Shown one piece after another: positions 13,863-27,440 of a stretch of 64,000 nt of DNA. The notes under the pieces are model-generated. The model saw only the letters and a list, made by a program, of their open reading frames with translations, ran no database searches and was not told the DNA's origin. Source of the stretch: Prinia subflava (taxonomy: Eukaryota; Chordata; Aves; Passeriformes; Cisticolidae); contig NC_086253.1 of assembly GCF_021018805.1 (NCBI RefSeq), forward strand, positions 14,076,735 through 14,140,734. The letters are read 5' to 3'. The position numbers were made by a program, and so were the translations under genes. Every line of letters begins with the position of its first letter. Within the stretch, counting starts at the first letter, position 1.

Positions 13863-14436
13863 TGTGGTGGTGCATTCTTTCCTGATTCTAGTCCCTCAAA
13901 TGGTTTATCTGCACCCGCCCACCTCCTTGTATAGTTGGTTTAATCCTTACTGTATCCCTTTATCCAGTTGTCACTCCCCCCTTGGATCCACCCTTTGTTC
14001 CGAGTCACTCCTCCTACCCACCTGTGTATCCTACCCTGTGCCAGTCCCTCCCTCTCTGGACATCCCCTAACCTTGGACACCCCAGTGGCTGGTTCAAATT
14101 GTTCCCCACCCTTTGTGTTCCCCATTGGTCATTGTGCTGTAAACCCCACCTCATGATCCTCCCCTAGTTGTACCTAATTGGCCAAGGGTTTGTACCCTCC
14201 CCTGAGACCTTCTCTGTTTATAAATCACTGTAAGCGCATGTTGGGGGTCTTTGCCTCTGTCTTTCCTTTGGGTGAGGTTCACTTTGTGTTTCTGTTAATA
14301 AATTCGATCCTTGGAGTGACAAGCAGAGCCCGTCCTGTTCTTTCCTATCCTGATCATGGGGTGGGTGCCAAGGACACTCAGGAGCCCTGGGGGAAGTGTC
14401 ACAGCCCCCTTGCTCATAGAGGACTGAATCGCCACA
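13863..14436 (+). mobile_element. Solo LTR (endogenous retrovirus)
   Basis: A pyrimidine-rich block of about 574 bp with LTR architecture. It starts TGTGG and ends CCACA as a short inverted terminal repeat. A TATA-like TTTATAAATC lies near 14217 and an AATAAA poly(A) signal at 14297-14302, about 75 bp further on and followed by a U5-like segment. Flanks GCAATC (13857-13862) and GGAATC (14437-14442) could be a 6-bp target duplication with one mismatch. No internal region or second LTR is adjacent, so it is a solo LTR. It is not related at sequence level to the 548-bp LTRs at 41441 and 48536. The 3' boundary is the least certain part; GTCACA at 14398-14403 is an alternative end. Confidence 0.6.
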
Positions 14437-15809
14437 GGAATCCTTTCTTTTTCCTCCAGAATGATTTGCAGACTTCTCTGTGTTTCTCTAGGACCCCACA
14501 CTATGTCTTTATAACAAACAGAAGAGGATAAAGTATATTGTGTTTTCCTACAAAGCTTTGTATATACAAGACTGACTTTAAGGCATGAATATGATAAAAG
14601 ATTATAAATCAAAATAAACAGGAATCATCTTGGTGGAATATTAATTAGCCATGAAAGTGATACTGCATCTGTGCTTGCAATCTACTTGTTCTATGCAGCA
14701 CCTAGAGGCTGTAGCTGAGCATGGTCAACATTGTATGATGTGTTTACATAACACAAATTGTGTGATAGTTTGCCTGAAAGATTTTATTTACAGTTTAATA
14801 GCAAAAGAGGCAAAAGTAAAAAAAAGAAGTTGAGCAATGAGATTAACTCAGTGTTATATGGCTGCTGAGTGGTGGCAGACTGTAAAGAGTTTTCCTGTCA
14901 CTGTGCGGTGGGAAACATTTGAAATGTGAAAGTTGAAATGAAGGTCCACTTAAAACTTCATCTTTGATGACAGCCTCATTCCCATTGGCTTTTGTTTTAG
15001 TGAAAGCTTTCTCTTAAAAGTGGTTTTTTTCCCCCTTGATTCTTTTGAGTAAGTCAAAAATATAAATTAATAGCCCTTAGATGAGCAACTGGTCTATGTT
15101 TTTATCCACAGCACATGAACTCATGTTTGATTCTTCCTACAAGCCTTCCCTCAGTTTTTATGAAAATAGCACTTAAAACCTCTGTCCATAGATGGCTTTT
15201 TCCTCACTCAGTTGATCCTGAGATACAGAAAGACTTCATTCCCCTGTAGCCTCTACACTTTTTCTCCACTGTTGAGATATGCATGTAATCTGAAATAGTC
15301 ACTTCTGATTCAAATCAGGCACTGCCTGTAGCCTGCTTATACCTGCTGCTTGTTAATCTTCATCTAGGCTGTGTGACTCTCATGGGAACCAGGCAAATCT
15401 CTTCAATCAGAGATGGTACAGACCAGAAAACTGTTCTTTAGTGTCTGGTAAACATCACTGGCACAGAAACTCTTCTGTAAATAAGCAACTGCCTTGCTTA
15501 AGGAGTATATTGGGATGAAGTGAAGAAACCTGTAGCATTTCAATTATCATTTGTGATATATGAAATTGTATTTATCACCAACCTATAAAGAAAATGATTA
15601 CCACAATGATGGTCCTATGCAAGAAGGAGATGAGACATAATAGTCCCTGATGTGGAGACATGAGAACCCAGCTGGCAGAACTGTGGAAGTCAGCCATGGC
15701 CTTGAAACCACATTAGAGGACATTTGTTTGCCTTATCAGGGACAGTGAACAATCATTTATTTTATACTTTCTTCCCAACTTCCAGGATTTTATAGACTAT
15801 CTGTTTTTT
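14437..15809. other. Intergenic, nothing recognised
   Basis: No repeat termini or coding features supported. The last few hundred bases may already belong to the decayed LINE that follows. Confidence 0.4.
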
Positions 15810-16720
15810 TTCCAGGATGAGGAATCCATGTCTATTTGAATCATGCCAGAAGAAATCATGTCAAACTGGTTGAGGGATAAGGAAGAAACCATAGCAGCCA
15901 TGTATCCTATGTAGCCTTTTGATATATCTTCACATAAAACTTTCATAAGCAAGTCAAGAAAACTAAGTAAAACTGCTACAGGGTGGATACAAAGCTGTTT
16001 TTAATTTAATGTCAGAATAGAAGGATGTCTAAGTAGATTTCAGCCAGTTTTTCCTGAGCCTAGCCAATATTTTCACTTACGTCTTGGATGAAGGAATAGA
16101 ATACGAGTTTATTAAATCTGCAGGTGATCCAGAATCATCCAGGCTGTAATGAGATTGAAGAACAGGATTAAAGTGCAAAATGATCTTGATAAATTGAAGA
16201 AATGTTCTGAAAAAGTGGGACTCAATTCAATAAGGACAAGTACAAAGTTATATATTTTATCAAACATTATGAACTGTAGAAATACATAATGAGGAACAAC
16301 TCGCCAGGAAGTAGTTTGGGAGAGGAGGGCCTGGCAAGAACAGTGAGTCATAAACCCAAACCACCCTATTACTGTTGAAAAGTAATGTCATTGGGGCGTA
16401 TAAGGTTCTCAGGGAAACATCGTATAGAAATGAATCTTTCTGTGCTAGTCAGCATTGATAAAACTGTCTTTCTTATGGCCCAAGAAAGACAGAGAAAGAG
16501 AGGAGGAAAGCAGTGAGTTGGAATTGAGATATGAGCAATGAGTGAGAGTTTTAAGAAACAGAATTTTTAAGTCTTGAGGAAACTAGAGAGAAGTGCAGCA
16601 GTGCTTAAATATGTAAAATAAATCTGCAAGGAGATGATAATCCTTTCCTTATGTTACTTGTGAATGGGCTACTGCATTTCAGAGAGAAATGAACTCTGAA
16701 AGAATCTCTGAAGCAAAAAA
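15810..16720 (+). mobile_element. Ancient CR1/L3-like LINE, RT and 3' ORF2 part
   Basis: Plus-strand remnant of the C-terminal half of a CR1-superfamily ORF2. Around 16060-16200 the frames read through an RT-domain palm-like region (…TYVLDEGIEYEFIKSAGDP…), where functional copies carry the paired catalytic aspartates; here that site is decayed. Further landmarks are 'AAAATGATCTTGATAAATTG' (16168) and 'TCAATTCAATAAGGACAAGT' (16223), typical of the thumb-encoding part of this family. Stops and indels are abundant. It abuts the SINE at 16737, which may have inserted into it. Ends are approximate. Confidence 0.62.
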
Positions 16721-16736
16721 GTTCAGGTTAAATGTT

Positions 16737-16868
16737 CACAGATTATTCTGAGTTGGAAGGGAGCTATAAGGATCATCGAATCCAACTCTTAAGTAAATGG
16801 CCCATAGAGGGAGTAAACCCACAACCCTGTTGTTAGCACCATGCTCTGACCAGCTGACTCAGTGACTC
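16737..16868 (-). mobile_element. tRNA-Ile-derived SINE with CR1-like tail (TguSINE1-like)
   Basis: On the minus strand the element reads from a tRNA-like head (…CAGCTGGTCAGAGCATGGTGCTAA…, then a degenerate B box GGTTTACTCCC and GGGCCA acceptor-like segment) into a tail reading GAGTTGGATTCGATGATCC and CTTCCAACTCAGAAT, the hallmark 3' end shared with CR1 LINEs. This head-tail combination matches the passerine SINE family TguSINE1, which depends on CR1 machinery. The head is too diverged to be a functional tRNA gene: the B box departs from GGTTCGANNCC and the anticodon arm is mutated. It is one of the best lineage clues in the window. Confidence 0.75.
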
Positions 16869-17030
16869 ACCAGTGCTAGGTGAGACTTTATGACATAAAG
16901 GGTAGTTAACAACGGCAGTAACTTGAGAAACTGAAATCAGTATCACTTGAGCTTTTTTACAAGTTTAACAAATATATTTGTTAGACAGAGGTCTATCAGG
17001 ATACTTTAGATAGTCTTGATCCTTTTTTGT

Positions 17031-17320
17031 TGTGATGGATTCTGTTGGCTACCTGATGTACTTCTATCCCTGTTTCCTTGCTGATTTATATACACAGGTA
17101 AAAACCTGCAAGGTAATAAGGAATGTAGTACAGCAAGATGTTGGCTGCATTTTTCTGCCTAGATATGATAATCTGCAACTCTGAAGGCTCAGCTCAAACA
17201 ATATTCCACCCTGAGCCAAAAATGGGTATAAAAGATGTCAATCTACCCAATAAACAAACAGACACCTCTGTAGATACTCTCTTCAATATCTTACACATTA
17301 AATGGATTTGATTGGTAACA
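17031..17320 (+). repeat. Possible short solo LTR
   Basis: TGTGATGG at the left, a TATA box (GGGTATAAAAG near 17225), CAATAAAC about 25-30 bp downstream (17249) and GGTAACA at the right give an LTR-like order in about 290 bp. No target duplication was found and I do not recognise the family, so this could be chance. Confidence 0.3.
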
Positions 17321-20300
17321 AATACCACAGTTTATGTCAGAAATGAGATACGGCACAGGTAACAGTGCCTCTTGCTGAACACCTAACTAGTACCATAGAG
17401 AAGTCAAGAAGTCTTCTTTCCAAGAAGAAAGACCTACTCCTGGATCTCCAACTGAATTTGGAAAAGACCCTGCATTGATGATACCAAAATAACCACTTCA
17501 GTTTGATCACTCCTAAACTAAGCAGGTCTCAGAATCACAATTACATTTAATACATTCAATGAAAAATTGTTAAACACAAGATTATTAGGGTTTTGAGCTG
17601 TATGCAAGCACACAGCCAAGAAACTCTCAGCAGTCCTCTTTGCTTTCTCCAAGAGACGTGCTAGCTGTGACAGGGCACCCAGTTAGGTCTGGGGGATAGT
17701 GCGGTGTGAGACTTTCCTTTGAGTCAAATCACCATCACATGACCTCCAAACTTGCACATGTTCTTTGTTCTGAATTTCCTTGGGTCAGTTGCTTGTGTTG
17801 ACAGCACTGCTGCCTCCTGAGTGGATGAGATGGACCAGGGGGGTCAGTAGGTCAGGGAGCCTTCAGTGTGTCCCATGATACAGAGTGACAACGCGGGGTC
17901 CTGCTGATCCCAAAACAGCAGCTTTCTCTGCTGATCTGAAGAAAAAGTATACGTATAACTTTATTAGCATATTCAAAGGCTCTGAGAAAGCATTTCAATC
18001 ACAGGTACACTTTGTTTTAAACAAAAGCTGCAGTTTTCCTCATCAATCACATCAACATACACAGTGTACAGTCAATACTTGTACAAAGTATTACCTGCCT
18101 ACAAACAAACAAATCAAACCTCTATTTTGCCACACAAAAATGCACTTAAATGTAATGAGTGAAGAAACCAAGGAAAAGAAAAGGAGTAAGAGCAGAATTT
18201 CTGTAAAAGAAAAGTGAAAATTGTGTTAGCCAAGAATTCTGTCACATTGGTACAAGACCATACATTTGAAAGGATTTATACATTAGTTGTACAAATCTGG
18301 GAAAAAACCCATTAGAATTAAATCAAAACTTTGAGACTAGACAGTTGTTTTCTAAAGCATGCAAGAAGTCTAGTGCTCCAAAGACACTGAGATAATGAGG
18401 ACTGAGTTGTAGTGACCCTGTAGGGTTTAACATTTTGCTTCCTAAATTTTACAGAAATATTGGGATTTCAATGTTGTAAACATTTACCCCAGCTCCCTGC
18501 CTAATGTAGTCCATAGAATTTTCCTGAATTAACTTCTCATTCAGTCCCACTAGCTACAGAAAAAATGAGGGATATCTCTTGGAAAAAATGATCCTGTTAC
18601 TCTGACACCGCCACACCACACAATCTCACTGAACAACCAAATGTATATCTGGTAAATTGTTCCAATCATCTGTTTGTGCTTAAACTTTGAATCTTTATTC
18701 TAGACTGAATATGTCTATCTGACAGCTAGGGACCTTTGTGGTGATTTGTCTGGTACATTGATTGGCACTCTATTTTCAGAGTTTTCATTCTTTCAGAGGT
18801 TCTTGAAAGCTACCATGAAATCAAGCTGAGCCAGCTCATATTTCCCATATAGCAAATTGGTCCATTAAGATGGCAAATACACAGGGTTTGTTCTGTTTAC
18901 ACAGGACAAAGGCAACAAAGTCAGTCACTTGGCACTCAGTATGCCTCAGCTTTCAAATTTATAATTATTGCATTTCTATCTTGCTTTTTGTATTACAGGA
19001 CGTTCATCATTAAAATTAAAAATTTCCAAGGACACACCAACAATGTCAAAGTTGACAATTTATCACATATAAGTGAAATTGATGCCCCTACCATAGTGTG
19101 CATTTTTTATCACACACTATTATAGAAAGAATCTTAAAGATCCTCTTGTGCAGCTCCATAGTGTGATCTAGTGATCTGTGTCAGACACTAGTACTCCACT
19201 TGCTAGTTTTTGAAATTTGTTCTACAGGTATTCATGATGATTACTATATCAGAAAATTATGGAGAGGCCATGACATTTTTTCTTCCCCTTTTTCCACAAC
19301 ACCCTTCCTACATAAAACAGAACTTGCAGTTTTAAAATTCCAGTCAAATCATGCTGGTTTAGTACCAGTGATTAAAACAGGTAAATGGTCCTAAACAAGC
19401 AAGTAAAATTCTTCCTGGTTATTACATAGAATCCTGATATTGATGTAGGGATATATTGATGTATTAAGGGATGGTTTTTGCTCTTTCCCTTGAGAGTTTG
19501 TTTAATTTTGGGGTCTTTGCCTTTATTTGGCATGAAATGAATACTATTTGTCTTCCTCTTGTCCTCTCTGAACCTTCAGACTTTTGGAAGTTTTCCATTT
19601 TTATAATTCAGCCTCTTCCTCAGCAGAAAGCTTCTTCCATAATGCAATGGACAGTGAACATTTTTCACGCTTCTTCCACTATGGGCATCATTTCTTTATA
19701 TCAAACATCATCATGCAGCTATTCAGCTTGGGAGTCTCCAGGGACAGAGGACCACAGCAAATTGCCTCACTACCCAGCCCCTTCAAACTCTTCACGTGTT
19801 ATCACGTACCAAAGTGTCATTTGTGCTAATGTGCAACTTCACTAGTGAAAATTTTCCTGCCAACCTCAAAATGCCTTCCCAAAATGATGTCATGAGATTT
19901 GGCTCCAAGAAGACAGCACAGTTTGTTATTGTCTAGTCTCCTTTACAAGCTGTTCTTTCCATTCTTTTTAGCACAGTAATCTTGGACTGAAGAATCCTTT
20001 TTGGACCCAGCTTTACCATCTTGCAAGTGGCCCTGAAAGACAAGTTCATGTTTCTCTTATGCAGTTCCCAGCTTCATTTGACCAGATGAATCTGTAAAGA
20101 AATCCTCTGCAGTTTCCACTTGAAACTTCTTGTACTTGGCTATTTCTAAATGTATATAATTCTTCTCAACCATCTCCTTCTCAGAGTTTACAAGCATTCT
20201 ACTTCCCTGGGTTTTCAACATATTCAGTGTCACCCATTTTACCTCCAATACTTATGAAATCCTCCTTTTCTGTTTTGGCATCCTTTGTTCACCTTGTTTC

Positions 20301-23300
20301 CAGCTGTCCACATACTATCTGGCTTTTCTTTGATTTCCTGATGTTTTCTGGTATGTCTGAGATTTCATGGCCAAATCAGCAACTTTTACTGCATATGGGA
20401 GAAGCAGCTTCTAGTCTTAGCGAGCAAAGAAAGCACTGCACCAAGCCCACCTCTTTTCACCATGGTAATAAATATTAACTCTGTGTAGGGCAAAAACCGC
20501 TCAAATATTTTCAAAAACTATTTCTAAATGCTCCTGTCTGCTGCCCTTGTCCAACCAATCACAAAGCCAATCCAGGCTTCACAAAGCAGTTCAAAAATAC
20601 ACCAAAGTTCACAGCTTAGCTCAACCTGCTATTTGCTTCCAGTGATTAAGAATTTAAAAGTTTAAACCCCAGGATTGATGTTAAGCCTGTAGAATGCAGC
20701 AGCATAATCCTTAGAGACAAACCCACACAAACAGGTATGCTTTTTTCCATCCTGTTTAGGATCTATGTAACCTTCCAAGATGTTAAATAACTCTTGTCAT
20801 TTCACTTGAGGGGTGAGAGTATTTCACTAGTGGGTAGACTAATTATTTCCCATAAAATGAACACTTAAACCCACTATTTTTCCCTCAAGGAGTATGTTCA
20901 TATTCTCACATACATCATGATGGGCCATAAACACTTTGCATATATACATAGGCATAGCTATGGGAACCATGAATATATAAAAGAAATGCACATAACTGCA
21001 GTATTTTTGTAGGTACAAGTACTTAGTTGCTCTTTGAAGGTTTGTCTCATAAGTCATAGTGTTTAAGGCAGTTCTTTTTCCCCTCAGATTGAAAAATAGG
21101 TATAATTATCATAAAAGGCACCACTATTTCCAATGTACCTCTGTGAATAAATATCAATTAATTCATGCATCATGGAATGATAATGAAATATTATAACTTC
21201 ATCTGTGATAACAGTGTAACTTTTCATGCCCGTTCACTTGCAATCATCCTCTCTAGATTGCTAATTATATGCCTGAAGCTGTATTTAGTGGAAAAGATTG
21301 AATCATTTGTTCTTTTGTATGTTTTGCCAGAATAGGAATAAGCCTGTATGAAATATCTTTGGACTTTTTCACACAGAAAAAATCCCAGCACTCAAATCTA
21401 CTGCATTGTTTACTTGGTATAACTGTAAAATACCTCAGTTCTGTGTGCAAAACCACTCCTTGGAGAACATGGGTCCTCTAACCTGCACTCTTTTTGTAAG
21501 TCTTTGGGTTATTGTGTTGTTGTTATGCCATGGCATGTGTGCCAACACATTATGGCAACACTGCTCAAGAAACAGCAGCATGCACAGATCTTACAGGTGT
21601 CCACACAACTTTTCCTGGATCAGCATCATTGGCTCTACGTGCCCTATGCCTCACAGCATAGATTTACAAGAATATTTTTTCCTTAAAAAAAATCACAGAG
21701 GCAAAATCCTTCCACCCCTTTTCTTGTGCACAGGATAGAGCTTACTTGTGCTATCTCTTTAACATTGAGTAAAACCTTGTACGTCAGTAATCTTATTTCT
21801 GCTTAGCTCCAGGCTAGTTTTGTCAATCCCCTCATTGTAGAAGTCAAAGCTTCCAGATTCAGTGTTCAGGTTTGATGTATCAAGGTTTGACTGCAGGGAT
21901 GAAGCTCTGGATTTAGTGGTGGATCTGTCTCTATGGTGACTCTTATAGAAATTGTGTTATTTGTGTTACCTGCAGTGATGGAAGAAAATCGAGGCTAGAC
22001 ACCGAAGGTCAGGGGAAATGGAAGGAGCACTGACAAAATGCTACAGCCTGGTTACACAAAGGGCAAAAGATACCAGGTGACTTTAATTCTCCCCACTGAC
22101 TTTAAATGTTGAGAAACCACATCATCATTAGTGATGTACTTAGCTGAGACCAGTTTCAGGGCTATGCACATTATTTGACTCTCTATATTCTGAGGAAAGG
22201 ACTTGGCTGCAGAGGGAAGCATTTAAAGGCTACTTTATGAGGTATCTACATTTATGAGATATAAACAAAAATGTGAAATCCTGGACAGAGCAGATATCTT
22301 TCAGATATTTTCTTTTAATAAATTAATCTTTAAACTCAGCTGCTCTTGAAATCTCCAAAAACATCTCCTGTTTTTATCTCGGTGGATATGTGTAAGGACA
22401 GCAAGTTTGTTGCACAGGTAACACAGTATTTAAAAGAGGTAGAGTTTCCAATTCAGTCTTCTTACAGTGGAAATGCTTTTATGTCTCATAACATAATTTT
22501 CTCAACACCTGAGGTGCTCACAGCATGTATAAATGCATATTCAATATCTCCTGTTGATCGATATAAAACGACTTCTGCAATATGACAATGGTGCATGTAT
22601 AATTCCATAACAAAGGGCAGGGGGCTGGATGACTTATGTGCACAGTTTACAGGATTTGGTCTTCACTTCTCAGAAATGCATTTTAAAACCAATCATGTCA
22701 GGAGTATCTGAAAAGAGTTGTCATCTGTCATGAATCTGGAAGCCTGTAGGGAAGAAATCTGTGATCTTTGCCCAGTTTCTAATGATTTCACATCACAACT
22801 GGCACTAAGCAGAGCATGTGGTGATGTTGCTGCCCCTCGCCCTATGTATGGGGAAGCACAGTAGGGATGCACACTGTGGGCAGCTGCTCCTTCGTGCTGG
22901 GCTCACAGCATCGGGGTGAGAGGGCATAAAAAGTTTACAGTCTCCTTTTCCTGATGTCTTAGCATTGCAAACAGACAGTATCACTCTCCAGCCTAATGTT
23001 CTGTGTGAGCCCTACTAGCTTTGCAAAGAGAGGCAAGAATATTAAACATAATCACCAAGAAACAGGGAAACTGTGCAACCATGTAGTTTGCAGCTCTAAA
23101 GGAAAAGGAAAGGAGAACCAATATTTTCACAAGAGTAGACCGCTTTGAAAGATGGGGTTTTTTTTACTTTTACCTGCTGGTTTTTAGCAAAATAATTTTA
23201 TTCTGGGCTGCCTGTTCCTGGAAATGGTCTCATAATTGCTAACTTTATCTTGTGCTGCCAGTGTCTATTTAATCACCTCCTTGTTGCATTCACAGCCCAC

Positions 23301-25663
23301 ACACTGACGCAAAATCTCCTCCTGCTCTGATTCTTCACCTATTAGAGCCTTGGCCCAAATACCTCTCTAATGCTGAATGAGCAAACACCAAGTCAATGTG
23401 AAAGTCAACCAAGCATAACTTGCTGCAGAGAGTTTTTCTATGCACATTCCCCCTTTGCATTTCAAATATAATATAACCTAACAATATGGCCCTGAAAGAT
23501 GCTGGAATTCAATAGCTGTATTTAGGTACCTTTTAAAAGCAAATACTTTCCCTGTATATTATAATACCCTTGTTTAACTTCCTGCACTGATTATTGACAA
23601 TTTAAATGAGAGTATAAATTTAGTTACTTAGAAGAAGGAATCAGAATCCAGGAATCAGAAAGAATCAGAGTCCATGTCCTTTTCCCTGTGGGTGCTGGCC
23701 ATCAGCAGATTTGGTGCTGTGAGCCACCAACACCATTGAAAATGGAACTGTTTTACTCAAATTGCAAAGTTAGGGTTTCTAAGACTTCAGTTAGGTACTG
23801 TCAAATCCACTTATGGCACCTCTGGAACAATTATATTGGCACTGCAAACCCACTTTTTGCTGCTTGGAGACTTTGCATCTCTGGCCCTTGAGCTGCTCTA
23901 AGCTTGGAAAATAGATGAAGAGCAGTGTTCCACAACTGTATTGAGACCATTTTGTACTCAGGTGCCTGAATTCCTTCTAAGGTCCACTTTGGGTACCTAA
24001 GTCCTTGTTTAGTTATGGCCTTGAGGCTTAATTTTAGGTATCCAGGAATTTGGCATAATGCCCATATTTTGAAGCAGAGGAGGAATTCCTGTCCCTAATC
24101 CAGGAGATAAGGCTGTGACATGTGTCCCTGGAATTCTCAGACATGCCCAGAGCCGGTGCTGGGCAGCCGGGCAGCTCCCTGCGAGCTCATGGATCTTCTG
24201 TGCACTGCGGGGCTGAGCACGGGGCCAGACACCTTCCACAGACTCAGAAGCCATGTCAGAGGTGGCAGAACAGGAGTTAGATTCTGTGGCTGCCAGAAAA
24301 CCAGACGAGTAAGAATCATTTCGGTATGCATCTGTGTGAAAATGAAGCAATGCAGAGAGAAATCAGGCTGTTGTGCTTACCATGAGTGTACTTTAGCTGT
24401 GCATGAACTGTGCCTTCCATTGTCTTGCTGCAGAACATGTTATTTCCCCAGGAAAAGGGTAAATACCATATTTCCAAGTGGGGAAGCAGTAGTTTTCTGG
24501 ATTGGAAGGGACAGCTGGCATGTGTCTGTTGTGGCACTTTTCCTCTGTGCAGTTGTCAGGATGCAGCACAATACTGGCTGCTGGAGTAAAACAGAATTTT
24601 AATGAACAAGCTGCAGGGTAATACAACAAATTTGTCTCTAGCCAAGTAATCAGCCACCAAACATGCACATAAAATTCATATATGGCAGAAGAACGAGTAA
24701 GTGTCTGTGATCTGTTTGAATTTTTCTTTTTGATGACTTTCTCGTATAAAATCTAACCTGGTACATCTATGTGAATGCAAATTTACCTTGAAACTGAAAT
24801 CCTAGCCTGTTAGTAACTAAGTTGTTATTGCTGTCGCTGTTTCACACCTTACATTTTTTCCCTGTTACTTAAAAAAGCTCATTTTATGTAAACAATCAAT
24901 TTATGTGGCATTTTTGCCTGAAATTCAGGCTGCATTTTCAGAGAGTTTATTACTTTGTGGTTTCCACTGCTTACATGAAAAATCAGCTCACAGAGTTGCT
25001 TGGAGAAATTGACAAAGCCCAAGATTTTGTTTTCTTTTCTACATAGTCCAGCTGTGCCAAAGAACAACCTTACAAGTGGGACCTACTGGAATTTGCACAG
25101 GATGGTACATTGGTGGGAGATGGGCTCTTCAAGTCTAACACTGGAGCACAATCTTGCTGCCAAAGAGATAATTTCCACTTTTAAATCCTATGATATTAAA
25201 TCAAATAATGATATTTTACAATAATTTGTAACAAACAGTAACTTTTAGTGCTTGCTTCTGCAGTTTTGATGTTACAAATTCAAAATGTTCAATGCCACAG
25301 ACAAAATGGGAACAACGCTTAGTCAGAGTAGGAGCACAGGAGTGAAACCCAGCCCCACTGAAATACTGACAAAGTATTCATGGACTAAGAGCAATCACTA
25401 TTTTGTTGCAGATGTGTCCCTTTCCCTAGGATAAAGCACTGCTATTCAACAAATGTAGATAGTAGCTGAGAAGCAAAAATAAAGGCTGGTGAAAGAGAAT
25501 ATGTACTGCATTCTTCAGAGTTGATGGTGGGATTCCTTAGTTACTTTTCCTGACTTCAAAAATTTTATATTACTCAATTATTCAGGGGCAGGGCAGGCCT
25601 TGAACTTCTGTTCCTGCCTTTCAAAACTGCAACTGTAGCCATACAAAAAAACAAAGTAAATAA
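17321..25663. other. Intergenic, no gene recognised
   Basis: Long anonymous stretch. Around 23160-23480 and 22340-22580 there are homeobox-site-rich, low-complexity-free segments that could be conserved noncoding DNA, but this cannot be judged without alignment. At 24120-24260 the GC content rises locally with several CpGs. At 23930-24060 wording such as GGTGCCTGAATTCC and GGGTACCTAAGTCC resembles old amniote repeat DNA. None is firm enough to call separately. Confidence 0.4.
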
Positions 25664-26540
25664 CTATTTACCCTTCTTCGGGGGTTCCTGCCTCCTTCTT
25701 GGGCCTTTTCCTAGGAACACCAATCTCAGCCTTTTGGATCTCATGACTTTCATTTCCTGAAGTCTGTAGTCTTTCCTAGGAACACTCAAAGGCAATGAGA
25801 AAGTATTGACATTTTGATAAGGAAAGTGCAGAGATATAACATGCCCTACAGAGCAATATGCTGTCAGCCAACTGCCTGGCAAAGGGGCCCAGCAGCCTCC
25901 TACAAGAGTGAGTCACTTTTCTTTCCACCACTTCTTGCTCATTGCAGTGAGCAAAGGGGAAATGAAGGGCCTGATCCAGAGCTTACTGACGAAACACAGA
26001 ATCTCCCTGCTGGATTTGACTTCATCATGGGTTTTGGCAGCAGTTCAGCCTTTCACATTTTCCACTCTTGAAGACACCCTAGCTCCTATTAGCCCTGCTG
26101 ACAGGTTCTTCCTTTCCTTTTTAACCTGTAATTCTTTTTCAGTTGGAGTTGTCTGTAGGGTAACTAAGTTAGCATTTTGCTCTGGGGTGATATTTTCATT
26201 TCCAGTGTGAAATCTCATAATGAAAGCAGCAACTTCTTTCTCCTTTCTTATGCCTCTGACTCTTGTGGAGGCTCCATAACTCCTCCATGAAGTGCTGTGC
26301 ACCTGGACTGTATCCCATGACCTTTTCAGGTTACACAGGCTAAGAAAGAGACCTGGCCAAATGCCCAATAGGAATTTCACTTCTGATGTTAACAGTCTTT
26401 ATACCAGGACCTAAATTTACTCCTTCTCGTTTTTGTTGAGCAATGGTTTGCATACTATAAAGTGCCAATTCTACTTTGGGATAAGGCGCTGCTGGAAGCC
26501 AAAGGGTTATTCCTGTTCTTTGTGCAACTGTCCACAAGGA
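25664..26540 (-). other. Stop-poor minus-strand stretch, unidentified
   Basis: Three open minus-strand segments (26537-26340, 26380-26045, 25882-25664) follow one another in the same direction but in different frames, as expected of a decayed coding sequence or retroelement ORF. The last ends in a basic, proline-containing C-terminus (GPRRRQEPPKKGK). I recognise no domain and can name no family. It may equally be chance in a region of moderate GC. Confidence 0.25.
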
Positions 26541-27084
26541 AGGAGGTGAGCAATTGCATGTTTGATGAGTAAGAGATCACAATTTTTTTTCAAGCAGTGG
26601 CATTTATTCAGGGATGTGCAAGGAGAATGGGATTTCTTGTATCATTCATCTCCCTCAAGACTTCCCATGTATTGTGGCCTAAACTTAGGTGCTAAGCATA
26701 TTTTGCCCAGTGTTTGGAGAATTCAAAAGTTGCCCACACATCAGGATTCCAAGAAAACAAGAAGAAAATGAATGAGGAGAAAAGAAGAGGGAAAAGAAAA
26801 GCCTATGGCTTTGTACCTCTGTGAAAGGCACTGAATTCTAATGCTTCCTCTCTGTTCATGTCTTGCTGTGCTATCTCTAATGTAGTTTATAAACTCCTCA
26901 GTGCAGACACCTGCTTGTTTTATTTGCAGTCATAAGATGTTCTTTGAATAAATTGCTAACAACTATAATAATATTGAGCAACACTGGTATTTACCATAGC
27001 TAAAGCAGACAATAGGGAGTTCCCTAACCCAGAGCAAAGAGGTAAGAAGGAGAATACAAGTGCAGCACAATTAAAAGGTGCTAA
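26541..27084. other. Intergenic, nothing recognised
   Basis: No feature supported beyond short chance open frames. Confidence 0.4.
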
Positions 27085-27440
27085 TATTGTTAATTATTAT
27101 TAATACTTGTATTTCTGCAGCAGAAGGAGTTACAAGCACATTCAGATCCCAGTGCTGCAGTGTTGTTCAAGATCATAATAAGATCATTCCTGCCTTGTAT
27201 AAGAGTACAAAGGCCTTTCTCTTGTAGAGCATTCACAGATGAGGCACTATTACAAGTCTGAAGAGCAGCTTGCAGGACTCCTAGGCAATGCAGACAGAGG
27301 AATAATTATGTTCCCATGATACAGATGGGGAACATGGATATTTGCATCAGCTTACAAAAAAAAAAGACTTGAAGTAGCACAGTGAATCCAAATCTCGTGA
27401 TGTCTAGTTCTGCGCCTTAACTACAAGGTTATCCTTAAGT
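27085..27440 (+). mobile_element. Ancient MIR-like (CORE-SINE type) remnant
   Basis: Landmarks in family order: TTAATTATTATTAATACTTG at the left, an AAGATCATAATAAGATCATTCCTGCCTTG-type middle, CATGATACAGATGGGGAACATGG, GACTTGAAGTAGCACAGTGAATCC, and CTAGTTCTGCGCCTTAAC at the right. This order (ATTATTATTA, 'CAGATGGGGAA', 'GACTTG...CACAG', 'TTCTG...CCTTAAC') is that of old amniote MIR-related SINEs. An A10 run near 27357 interrupts it. Highly diverged, and identified from pattern memory only. Confidence 0.45.

Noticed and set aside
16737..16868. A functional tRNA-Ile gene on the minus strand
   Set aside because: The B box is degenerate and the arms do not pair. The CR1-like tail shows it is a SINE.
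24120..24602. A 160-codon plus-strand open frame with cysteines, possible gene
   Set aside because: No domain, no conserved motif pattern, and overlapping open frames on the other strand; GC-richer composition explains it.
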